DNA from: Tissierellales bacterium
GTDB lineage: Bacteria; Bacillota; Clostridia; Tissierellales; JASKZW01
Length of the DNA: 20,663 bases
Direction of reading: 5' to 3'
NCBI GenBank assembly: GCA_030152145.1
Contig: JASLIL010000097.1
Span: 1 to 20,663, forward strand
Shown here: positions 7,801 to 13,671 of the stretch, piece after piece
Layout: every line of letters starts with the position of its first letter
How positions within the stretch are numbered: position 1 is the first letter of the stretch
Translations under genes and position numbers: made by a program
The notes under the pieces: generated by a model
Seen by the model: the letters and a program-made list of their open reading frames with translations, nothing else
The model's database searches: none
What the model was told of the DNA's origin: nothing

Positions 7801-8379
7801 ATCTTCTATACGAGTCAAATTCTCCTCTGTTCTTTCCAATTTCCTCTCTGACTCTAGCTTTCTTGACTTATACTTGGTTATACCTGATGCCTCTTCAAAT
7901 AGATACCTTCTATCTTCAGGCTTATTGCTCAAAATTTCATCTATCTTGCCCTGACCAATAATAGAATAACCATCGGTGCCTACGCCTGTGTCCATAAAAA
8001 GCTCTCTTATATCCTTTAGGCGACAGGGCCTGTTATTTATATAGTATTCACTTTCACCAGATCTAAAAATTCTCCTCTTTATAGAAACCTCTCTATAGTC
8101 AATAGCTAAAAGTCCATCGTCATTGTTAAAGGTAAGGCCTACCTCAGCCCTACCTACAGCTTTTCGCTTACTAGACCCAGCAAAGATAACATCCTCCATC
8201 TTTTGCCCTCTAAGACTTTTTGTACTCTGCTCTCCCAATGCCCATTTTATAGCATCTGAAACATTGCTTTTGCCGCTGCCATTGGGACCAACTATAGCTG
8301 TTATTCCATCCTTAAACTCAATAGTGGTTTTGTTGGGAAAAGATTTAAAGCCCTGAATATCTACTTTCTTTAGATACAA
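4822..8379 (-). CDS. smc: Chromosome segregation ATPase SMC
   Basis: Structural maintenance of chromosomes protein, core of the SMC-ScpAB condensin that compacts and segregates the chromosome. About 1185 residues, normal for the family: Walker A GPNGSGKSN (31-39); long coiled coil; hinge at roughly 510-680 (including GGSMTGGSS near its end); return coiled coil; C-terminal LSGGE signature (about 1093) and Walker B FCILDEIDA (about 1117-1125). I chose the TTG at 8379 because the resulting MYLKKVDIQGFKSF matches the family N-terminus and AGAGGTG lies 6 bases upstream; the in-frame GTGs at 8388 and 8385 are inside or against that site. It follows the radical SAM gene with the ribosome binding site overlapping that gene's stop, and precedes ftsY by 10 bases. 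ScpA and ScpB are not in the window. Confidence 0.97.
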   Translation of the reverse strand: MYLKKVDIQGFKSFPNKTTIEFKDGITAIVGPNGSGKSNVSDAIKWALGEQSTKSLRGQKMEDVIFAGSSKRKAVGRAEVGLTFNNDDGLLAIDYREVSIKRRIFRSGESEYYINNRPCRLKDIRELFMDTGVGTDGYSIIGQGKIDEILSNKPEDRRYLFEEASGITKYKSRKLESERKLERTEENLTRIEDILSELRKQYNYLKREAKKAEKYKELKEEYGAYQWDKLLLVIEAINRQLKTLKEDFTGLKELQSLKSSKALDLKKEIDRLELEALGLEEDLKLKRESLEAIYRDSSQKENSIKVYLESEKYIKLENTRIDRESIDLRKEVEAGEKDLSEKKQGLEKLKEDLLKLKEGYKEEESSSELEGRRLKDEEAHIEDEKKKLIDLYQAYTDKKGELASLENFSKNILSQLELNSGKIEDIKSKNRMLEEELEAISGVLSSSSKEKEELIENLSKLDGEIKEANEILKVKDQDLNSLNLAYNKSQSELNVNRNMEENYEGYYKSVKSLMVNAQKSEELSRRLVGVVADLMEVDEKYTKAIEIAMGSSLQHIVVDNEDHARYMIDYLKENKLGRATFLPLNVIKSRKLDLKLDYSRFKICGLASDLVSYDERYRQVFENILGRLVVVEDLKSGIDLARSFNHSFKIVSLDGDIINPGGSMTGGSSFAKANNILNRKNIIEGLELELEGHRKTRDDLMDSIGKLKENIISKELDLKGKENQVKDLDFNLYKLTNDYKLKEHSIESNKEDLLELEKNIEVFSQEKIKLGQASLKVENQVSSLYERHIELKEKIKNLSELHLNKREEFQGLSQKLLDKKLRINSIEDKLNYEESSIKRITSSIEETKLKLESMGQNFKSNLVELGKIKNKLENLDQEIADLKEEETRKDLALKDLETALAKRRQDLLKLYEDLEIEEEALKDLRNKEEEIKIELTKQEIYLEGQLKDFEEVFKIPYSESMVRKFEDKSQVEIEESLDLYEKKIYRLGNVNLGSLEDFKAVEERLNFIMEQVEDLTRSKSELEKIISDMELEMSQMFLKSFNEIRDNFRQVFVSLFKGGRADIILEDEKNILSSGIEIKAQPPGKKFQSLSLLSGGERSLTAVALLFSILTLKPTPFCILDEIDASLDEANIERYTAYLNTFSDKTQFIMITHRKTTMEIADIIYGVTMEEEGVSKTVSLELKDN

Positions 8380-8391
8380 AAACACCACCTC

Positions 8392-9480
8392 TTATAATAG
8401 TTTTTTCTTCTTCAAATATATTTCTCTTTCCTGGTCTAGATCTACTAAAAGTTCTTTTTCTAAGTATGATAAAACTATTAGGTTCTCATCCAGCTCCTGC
8501 CCCTCTACCCTTATCTTCCCAATAGAGTATTTTTCCTTCAAGTACTTTGTATTTACTGCCTTTTGACCTACAAGGTTGGATATTTCTTTATGGCCAACCC
8601 TAATAGTCAATTGGTCTAAATTCCTAATTCCATATTCTTCAAACTTCTGAAGTAAAACTTCCCTTATTATAGATGACTCCACTAATTGCCTAAAGGATGG
8701 ATGGAAGGGTCCTGCTATAACATCCCTGCCTAGCTGGATATTTTCTGTTGGTTGTAGTCCCACTCTAATCACATCTATATCCTCATAGTCAAAAAGCATT
8801 AGTATGTCTCTTGTTAGGTCAACAGCTTCATCTAGTTCCAAAGCCTTGTAGCTGCCATCCAAGTAAAGTTTTTCTAAGTAAGTATCCTTTATTACCAATG
8901 TAGGATAAATCCTCACACAATAAGGATCTAGTTTTATTATTTCCCTTGCAGTATAAAGAGATTTTTCCCTGCTGTCTCCAACCAAACCAAGCATCATTTG
9001 TAGGCCCAGGTTAATGCCATAGGACTGTATTAACTCACAGGCCCTATATACTGCTTGGCTATCATGTCCTCTTCCACTATCAAATAAAACCTTATTGTCT
9101 AATGATTGCACACCTAATTCTATAGTATCTACACTGTAATCCACCAGCATTTTTAAAACTTCATGATCTATAGCATCTGGTCTGGTAGACATTCTAATAT
9201 AGTCTATTTGACCTCTTTTCTTATAGTCATAGGGAATGCTTAGAAGTTCTCTTTGTATATCCATATCTATAGCTGTAAAGCTTCCACCAAAAAAAGCTAC
9301 CTCTATAGTGTGATTGCCTTCAGGAAAAGTAGCTAAGTGATCATCAATTATTTTTTTCACTTCTGATTTAGTTACATCAGTAGATACTCCTGCTATCCTC
9401 TTCTGATTACAAAAAACACAGTCATGGGGACAGCCTAGATGGGGTACAAATATGGGTATTATAAAGTACTTACTTTTCAT
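8392..9480 (-). CDS. Elp3-like radical SAM protein without an acetyltransferase domain
   Basis: The 362-residue radical SAM enzyme has the cluster-binding motif CPHDCVFC (Cys17, Cys21, Cys24), a CxxxCxxC that ligates the 4Fe-4S cluster, followed by FFGGSFTA (63-70) in the SAM-binding region, and a C-terminal extension resembling the radical SAM C-terminal domain of the Elp3-type group. Relatives are often annotated as Elp3-family or coproporphyrinogen oxidase-like proteins, but the GNAT acetyltransferase half of Elp3 is missing and no heme genes are nearby. The substrate is unknown. Its start overlaps the end of rnc by 11 bases with only a weak ribosome binding site, so it is probably coupled to rnc translation; smc follows at once. 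An rRNA or tRNA modification role would suit the context but is inference. Confidence 0.85.
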   Translation of the reverse strand: MKSKYFIIPIFVPHLGCPHDCVFCNQKRIAGVSTDVTKSEVKKIIDDHLATFPEGNHTIEVAFFGGSFTAIDMDIQRELLSIPYDYKKRGQIDYIRMSTRPDAIDHEVLKMLVDYSVDTIELGVQSLDNKVLFDSGRGHDSQAVYRACELIQSYGINLGLQMMLGLVGDSREKSLYTAREIIKLDPYCVRIYPTLVIKDTYLEKLYLDGSYKALELDEAVDLTRDILMLFDYEDIDVIRVGLQPTENIQLGRDVIAGPFHPSFRQLVESSIIREVLLQKFEEYGIRNLDQLTIRVGHKEISNLVGQKAVNTKYLKEKYSIGKIRVEGQELDENLIVLSYLEKELLVDLDQEREIYLKKKKLL

Positions 9481-10195
9481 TTATTACACCCATTCTTCTT
9501 AGGGCTTCCTTGGCAGCCATTTGCTCGGCTTCTTTCTTGTTTCTGCCAACTCCACTTCCTATAACCTTATTTTTTACCCACACATCCATATAGAATCTCT
9601 TGTCATGATCTGGTCCTTCTTCCCTCTCCACCAAGTATTCTATATTTCCATTAACCTTCTTCTGTAATCTTTCCTGTAACTCTGTCTTATAGTCTGTAAA
9701 GAGACTACCTTCATAAAAGGCTGCTATGGCTTCTTCCTCAAATATTTCCAAAATAAGCTTCTCAACCCTATCTATGTCTTCATCCAAGTAAATAGCCCCA
9801 ACAATAGCCTCAAAAGTATCTGCTAGTATAGAATCTCTATCCCTACCACCAGTGCCTGCCTCACCCTTACCTAGTAAAATATATTTTCCTAAATTTATTT
9901 TCCTAGCTGCAAATGCCAGGGATGATTCACAAACTACTGTAGCTCTTTTCTTTGTTAAATCTCCTTCTGGTGAGGTTTTGAATCTATTGTATAGGTATTT
10001 ACTAACCACAACATTTAAAACAGCATCTCCTAAAAATTCCAGCCTTTCATTGTTCATATAGGGCTCTAAATCATGTTCATTGGCATAGGAACTATGAGTT
10101 AAAGCAGTATTAAGTAATTCTGTATCCGAAAAATAGTAGGAAATGTTTTCTTCAAACTCCTTCAATATCTTCCTTCTATTTAATGATATTTTCAT
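9470..10195 (-). CDS. rnc: Ribonuclease III
   Basis: Double-strand-specific endoribonuclease that processes pre-rRNA and structured mRNAs. The 241 residues comprise the catalytic RNase III domain, with signature NERLEFLGDAVL (about 49-60), and a C-terminal dsRNA-binding domain (about 164-236, with KNKKEAEQMAAKEALRRMG). The four acidic catalytic residues are present with correct spacing: Glu53, Asp57, Asp126 and Glu129. A GGAGGG ribosome binding site precedes the ATG. It lies between acpP and the radical SAM gene, with smc beyond; acpP-rnc-smc is a common Firmicute order. A perfect 12-bp hairpin sits in its leader, a possible self-regulation site. Confidence 0.97.
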   Translation of the reverse strand: MKISLNRRKILKEFEENISYYFSDTELLNTALTHSSYANEHDLEPYMNNERLEFLGDAVLNVVVSKYLYNRFKTSPEGDLTKKRATVVCESSLAFAARKINLGKYILLGKGEAGTGGRDRDSILADTFEAIVGAIYLDEDIDRVEKLILEIFEEEAIAAFYEGSLFTDYKTELQERLQKKVNGNIEYLVEREEGPDHDKRFYMDVWVKNKVIGSGVGRNKKEAEQMAAKEALRRMGVINEK

Positions 10196-10219
10196 ATCTA
10201 ACCCTCCAAATAAGCATCT

Positions 10220-10246
10220 GACTATTAAGGAAAATCCTTAATAGTC
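10220..10246 (-). other. Perfect 12-bp hairpin between acpP and rnc
   Basis: GACTATTAAGGA (10220-10231) pairs completely with TCCTTAATAGTC (10235-10246) across a 3-base loop. It lies between the acpP stop (10252) and the rnc ribosome binding site. No U-tract follows on the minus strand (AGATGCTTATTT), so a simple terminator is unlikely. mRNA processing, acpP 3'-end protection, or control of rnc are possible. Confidence 0.7.
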
Positions 10247-10251
10247 AAAAG

Positions 10252-10479
10252 CTAAATAAGTTTATTTATATATTCAACTGCATCTTCTACAGTATTTATA
10301 TCCTCCACATCAGCATCTAAAACCTCTGTGTCAAATTCATCCTCTAAAGCCATTACAAGTTCCACTAGATCCAATGAATCTGCTCCCAAGTCATCCTTAA
10401 AAGATGTCTCCATGCTTATTTCTTCTTCGTCTACATCGAATTGCTCTGACAAGATTAATTTAACCTTTTCAAATACCAT
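10252..10479 (-). CDS. acpP: Acyl carrier protein
   Basis: Acyl carrier protein, 75 acidic residues. It contains the phosphopantetheine attachment motif GADSLDLVELVMALE, with the modified Ser at about position 35, preceded by the usual TSFKDDL. It carries growing acyl chains in fatty acid synthesis and supplies acyl-ACP to PlsX, encoded just upstream. The ATG at 10479 shares its A with the plsX stop (TGATG), and GGAGG lies 7 bases before it. An in-frame GTG at 10482 is too close to that site. The fab genes that often flank acpP are not here, so this copy is linked to phospholipid synthesis and RNase III instead. Confidence 0.97.
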   Translation of the reverse strand: MVFEKVKLILSEQFDVDEEEISMETSFKDDLGADSLDLVELVMALEDEFDTEVLDADVEDINTVEDAVEYINKLI

Positions 10480-11477
10480 CACTCCACCTCCTTATCCCTT
10501 ATATTCTCTTCAATAATGCCTACTATATCCTTATCAATAACAGCCATTAGCTGTCTAATTGCATTCTTTATAGCATATGCATCTGAACTACCATGGGCTT
10601 TTACAACTGGCTTTTTTACTCCTAAAAGTACTGCACCACCATATTCCCTATAGTCAAAGTTGTCCTTAAGCCCTCTTAGCTTGTCTTTTAATAAAAGACC
10701 ACCTAGCTTAGCCTTGGTTCCCGTCATGATCTCTGACTTCAAGTAGGCAGATAGGGACTGAACTAGGCCTTCTACTGATTTAAGTATAATATTGCCTGTG
10801 AAACCATCTGTTACCATAACCTCACAGTCTCCATTAAGTATATTTCTGGCTTCATAGTTACCTATAAAGTTTAGCTTGGACTCCTTCAGGAGTTCAAAAC
10901 TATCCTTTCTTAGACTATCGCCCTTGCCTTCTTCTTCACCTATGTTTATAAGACCCACTCTAGGATTTGACATGCCAAGGACTTTCTCACTATATACAGA
11001 CCCCATTAAAGCAAACTGATATAGGTATTCAGGCTTACAGTCTGTATTTGCACCCATATCTAATAAAAAAGACCTTCCTTTTGTAGTTGGAAAAACACTA
11101 GCTAAGGCAGCTCTTTCTATACCCTTTATTCTCTTTACTATAAGCAATCCTCCTGCTAAAAGAGCTCCTGTACTTCCACAGGAAACTAGGCCATCTGCCC
11201 TACCATCCCTTAAAAGGTTAAAACCTACTACCATAGAGGCTTCCTTTTTCCTTCTTATGGCCAGGGCTGGGCTTTCACTATTTTCTATTAGGACAGGTCC
11301 TTCTACTATCTCAACCTTATTCTTATTGTAAGTATACTTAGAAAGTTGACTTTCAATCTCTTCTTGATCACCAACAAATATTAAGTCTATACCATATTCT
11401 TTTAAAGCATCTATGGAACCTTCTATAACCTCAGCTGGTCCTTTGTCTGCTCCCAGTGTATCTACTATAATTTTCAT
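10479..11477 (-). CDS. plsX: Phosphate acyltransferase PlsX
   Basis: PlsX converts acyl-ACP and phosphate to acyl phosphate, which PlsY uses to acylate glycerol-3-phosphate, the first step of phospholipid synthesis in most Gram-positives. The 332 residues match the family along the length: VGDQEEIE, SALAIRRKKEASMVVG-like core, SCGSTGALLAGG, LLDMGAN, GEEEGKGD, VTDGFTGNIILKSVEG and a C-terminal GVKKPVVKAHGSSD block. The N-terminal signature reads VDTLGADKGP where most homologues have DAMGGD-AP. I chose the ATG at 11477, six bases after AGGAGG; the in-frame ATG at 11483 abuts that site. It heads the plsX-acpP-rnc-radical SAM-smc-ftsY unit. No fapR gene or obvious FapR operator is visible. Confidence 0.96.
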   Translation of the reverse strand: MKIIVDTLGADKGPAEVIEGSIDALKEYGIDLIFVGDQEEIESQLSKYTYNKNKVEIVEGPVLIENSESPALAIRRKKEASMVVGFNLLRDGRADGLVSCGSTGALLAGGLLIVKRIKGIERAALASVFPTTKGRSFLLDMGANTDCKPEYLYQFALMGSVYSEKVLGMSNPRVGLINIGEEEGKGDSLRKDSFELLKESKLNFIGNYEARNILNGDCEVMVTDGFTGNIILKSVEGLVQSLSAYLKSEIMTGTKAKLGGLLLKDKLRGLKDNFDYREYGGAVLLGVKKPVVKAHGSSDAYAIKNAIRQLMAVIDKDIVGIIEENIRDKEVE

Positions 11478-11510
11478 ATACATCCTCCTAGTTGTAAGGC
11501 CACTGATATA

Positions 11511-11539
11511 AATATAATATATAATAGGCTAAAATGCAA
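11511..11539 (-). promoter_or_regulatory. Candidate promoter for the plsX operon
   Basis: On the minus strand TTGCAT (11534-11539) and TATATT (11511-11516) are separated by 17 bases, with four and five matches to the sigma-A consensus. The region between the rpmF terminator and plsX is very AT-rich, so other -10 registers are possible. The leader would be about 27 bases. Confidence 0.5.
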
Positions 11540-11547
11540 TATAATAG

Positions 11548-11580
11548 AAAAAAAGATAGTGACCTAGATCACTATCTTTT
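11548..11580 (-). terminator. Rho-independent terminator after rpmF
   Basis: A perfect 12-bp stem (11551-11562 with 11569-11580) has a 6-base loop and is followed on the minus strand by a run of seven U, four of which overlap the stem base. It begins 5 bases after the rpmF stop codon. This is the clearest terminator in the window and separates ackA-yceD-rpmF from plsX. Confidence 0.9.
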
Positions 11581-11584
11581 ACTA

Positions 11585-11764
11585 TTATTCAACATCAATA
11601 ACTTCCGTGTTTTTGTAATAGCCACATGCTCTACATACTCTATGTGGTAATTTTGGCTCATGGCATTGAGGACACTCAGAAATTGTAGATTTGTTCAATC
11701 TATATGCTGATGCTCTTCTACTATTTTTTTTAGCTTTTGAAGTTCTACGCTTTGGTACTGCCAT
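11585..11764 (-). CDS. rpmF: 50S ribosomal protein L32
   Basis: Large-subunit protein L32, 59 residues. It starts MAVPKRRTSKAKKNSRRA, the standard basic N-terminus, and has a zinc ribbon: C-P-Q-C at 31-34 and C-R-A-C at 44-47, followed by GYYKNTEVI. It is therefore the zinc-binding (C+) form; no zinc-independent paralogue is visible here. An excellent AAGGAGGTG ribosome binding site overlaps the end of yceD, and the yceD-rpmF pairing is conserved across bacteria. A strong terminator follows. Confidence 0.97.
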   Translation of the reverse strand: MAVPKRRTSKAKKNSRRASAYRLNKSTISECPQCHEPKLPHRVCRACGYYKNTEVIDVE

Positions 11765-11778
11765 TTAAAAACACCTCC

Positions 11779-12291
11779 TTAATCTTTGATTATTAAATCT
11801 TTTAATCCTGCAAGTCTTGGATCTACTGTGTCAACTACACAATCACATCTGTCATTGTTCAAGTTAATACCACAGACCGAACACAGACCTTTACATTCTT
11901 TACTACATATAGGTTTCATTGGGAGGGCTAAAATGACCATACTCTTAATATCATTAGTTAAATCTATGTTTGAGGAATCCTCATAATAAACAACTTCTTC
12001 ATAGTCGTCTTCCACATCCAGCTCTTGGTCAGTAAGTCTAGCCCTTAAGCTAGTACTGTCTTTTTCAAAAACTGGACCCAAACACCTTCCACATACTTCC
12101 CTATAGTTATAATGTATGTTGATATCAATATAAAATTCTCTATCAACTCTGTATATTTGGCCTTCATAACTAATAGGCTCAACAAACTCAATTTTTCTTC
12201 CATCAAATTCAAGGCATCTATCGTCCACATTTCCCTTGATTTCAACATAAGAAACCTGGTTGTCTAAAAATTTGTCTAAACTTATATTCAC
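11779..12291 (-). CDS. yceD: YceD family protein (DUF177), 23S rRNA accumulation / L32-linked factor
   Basis: A 170-residue protein of the YceD/DUF177 family, almost always encoded next to rpmF. In E. coli and plants the family is linked to 23S rRNA accumulation; the biochemical role is not known. Visible here: a first Cys pair C-G-R-C (about 67-70), an acidic middle, and a C-terminal cysteine cluster C-S-K-E-C-K-G-L-C-S-V-C (about 129-140) followed by C-D-C (149-151), suggesting metal binding. I chose the GTG at 12291 (MNISLDKFLDN), 6 bases after AGAGGTG; the in-frame GTG at 12300 is part of that site. It has its own near-consensus promoter downstream of ackA. Confidence 0.9.
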   Translation of the reverse strand: MNISLDKFLDNQVSYVEIKGNVDDRCLEFDGRKIEFVEPISYEGQIYRVDREFYIDINIHYNYREVCGRCLGPVFEKDSTSLRARLTDQELDVEDDYEEVVYYEDSSNIDLTNDIKSMVILALPMKPICSKECKGLCSVCGINLNNDRCDCVVDTVDPRLAGLKDLIIKD

Positions 12292-12318
12292 AACACTCAC
12301 CTCTTGAGTAACAAAACA

Positions 12319-12347
12319 ATTATATAAAGGTGAAGGAATTTTGTCAA
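12319..12347 (-). promoter_or_regulatory. Consensus sigma-A promoter for yceD-rpmF
   Basis: Both boxes are perfect on the minus strand: TTGACA (12342-12347), 17 bases, TATAAT (12319-12324). The start should be near 12312, about 20 bases before the yceD start codon. No terminator separates it from ackA, whose stop codon lies 12 bases upstream, so L32 can be made both from this promoter and by read-through from ackA. Confidence 0.9.
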
Positions 12348-12358
12348 GAATTATCTAT

Positions 12359-13555
12359 CTATTTACTTACTAATCCTAGAGTATCTCTTGCTATCATTAA
12401 TTCTTCGTTTGTTGGAATAACTAGTACCTTAACTTTAGAACCTTCTTTATTAACGATAGCTTCTTTTCCTCTCATATCGTTAAGTTCTGAATCGATTTCA
12501 ATTCCTAATGGCTCTAAACCTTCACACACAGCTTCTCTAATCATAGCTGAGTTTTCTCCTATACCAGCTGTAAATACAACACCATCTATTTGTGGTAATA
12601 GTGCTGAATAAGCTCCGATATATTTCTTAACTCTATTTATAAATACTTCTAAAGCTAATTTAGCTTTTTCATTTCCTTCATTCATAGCATCTTCTAGGTC
12701 TCTGAAGTCACTGCTTAGCTCTGAGATACCAAATACACCTGATTCTTTGTTTAGAAGTGTATTTATAGCATCTGCATCTAGTCCTTCCTTATTCATTAGG
12801 AAAGGAATAATTGATGGGTCCATATCTCCTGATCTAGTTCCCATTGCTAATCCTTCTAGTGGTGTAAAGCCCATGCTAGTGTCTATAGACTTACCATTTT
12901 TAACAGCTGTAATACTAGCACCGTTACCTAGGTGACAAGTAATGATATTTAAGTCATCTACATTTTTATCTAACATGTCAGCAGCTCTTGCTGTAACATA
13001 TTTATGTGATGTACCATGGAATCCATATTTTCTAACTCCATAAGTATCATAAAGTCTGTATGGTAGGGCATACATGTAGTTTCCAGCTGGCATAGTTTGG
13101 TGGAAAGCTGTATCAAATACACCAACCATTGGAGTATCGTTCATAAGCTCTCTACATGCTTCTATACCCATTATATTTGCTGGGTTATGTAAAGGAGCTA
13201 GCTCTACACAATCATCTAGTGCTGTCATTACTTCTTGATCTATTATAACTGAATCAGCGAATTTCTCTCCACCGTGAACAATTCTATGTCCTACAGCAGC
13301 AATTTCATCCATTGACTTAATTGCACCGTATTCTTCGTTAACTAGTGAACCTAAAACTAATTCTAAGGCTCTTCTGTGATCTTTCATTTCTTCTTCAATT
13401 ACTACAGAATCTTTTCCTGTTGTAGTATGTTTTATTCTTGCTCCATCCATGCCTATTCTTTCTACTAGGCCTTTCGCTAGAACTTCTTCATTTTCCATGT
13501 TTATTAATTGGTATTTTAATGAAGAACTTCCGCAGTTGATTACTAATATATTCAT
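12359..13555 (-). CDS. ackA: Acetate kinase
   Basis: Acetate kinase interconverts acetyl phosphate plus ADP and acetate plus ATP, the ATP-yielding last step of acetate fermentation in anaerobes. The 398 residues match the usual length. Motifs: N-terminal NCGSSSLKYQ (Asn7), GHRIVHGG with Arg91, VFDTAFH with Asp148, FHGTSH with His180, HLGNGAS (208-214) and GTRSGD with Arg241. These positions agree with the known catalytic residues of the Methanosarcina enzyme. The ATG at 13555 is seven bases after AGGAGG; an ATG at 13561 is too close. No pta gene lies beside it. It is transcribed divergently from tmcAL, and no terminator follows. Confidence 0.98.
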   Translation of the reverse strand: MNILVINCGSSSLKYQLINMENEEVLAKGLVERIGMDGARIKHTTTGKDSVVIEEEMKDHRRALELVLGSLVNEEYGAIKSMDEIAAVGHRIVHGGEKFADSVIIDQEVMTALDDCVELAPLHNPANIMGIEACRELMNDTPMVGVFDTAFHQTMPAGNYMYALPYRLYDTYGVRKYGFHGTSHKYVTARAADMLDKNVDDLNIITCHLGNGASITAVKNGKSIDTSMGFTPLEGLAMGTRSGDMDPSIIPFLMNKEGLDADAINTLLNKESGVFGISELSSDFRDLEDAMNEGNEKAKLALEVFINRVKKYIGAYSALLPQIDGVVFTAGIGENSAMIREAVCEGLEPLGIEIDSELNDMRGKEAIVNKEGSKVKVLVIPTNEELMIARDTLGLVSK

Positions 13556-13594
13556 CCTCATTCCTCCTATATAAAATCATAATCACTATACTTA

Positions 13595-13623
13595 ATAGTA
13601 TTACATATTTATGATAAAATCAA
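13595..13623 (-). promoter_or_regulatory. Candidate ackA promoter
   Basis: On the minus strand TTGATT (13618-13623) and TACTAT (13595-13600) are separated by 17 bases; each matches four of six consensus positions. It lies back to back with the tmcAL promoter, so the -35 zones share the same DNA. Confidence 0.5.
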
Positions 13624-13625
13624 CG

Positions 13626-13646
13626 ATATTATATATGTTATAATAT
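13626..13646. other. AT-rich inverted repeat in the ackA-tmcAL divergent region
   Basis: ATATTATA (13626-13633) and TATAATAT (13639-13646) are perfect 8-bp inverted arms with a 5-base spacer. One arm contains the -10 box of tmcAL. It may be an operator, but such A/T palindromes are frequent by chance in this composition. Confidence 0.3.
13636..13644 (+). promoter_or_regulatory. Extended -10 promoter for tmcAL
   Basis: TG-T-TATAAT is a perfect extended -10 element on the plus strand. No good -35 box lies 16-18 bases upstream, which suits an extended -10 promoter. Transcription should start near 13651, about 20 bases before the tmcAL start codon. Confidence 0.65.
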
Positions 13647-13671
13647 AGAAAATAATTAAGGATGTGATATT

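Noticed and set aside
12045..12248. Minus-strand 67-codon frame inside yceD
   Set aside because: An alternative frame inside a gene supported by family motifs and a strong promoter and ribosome binding site.
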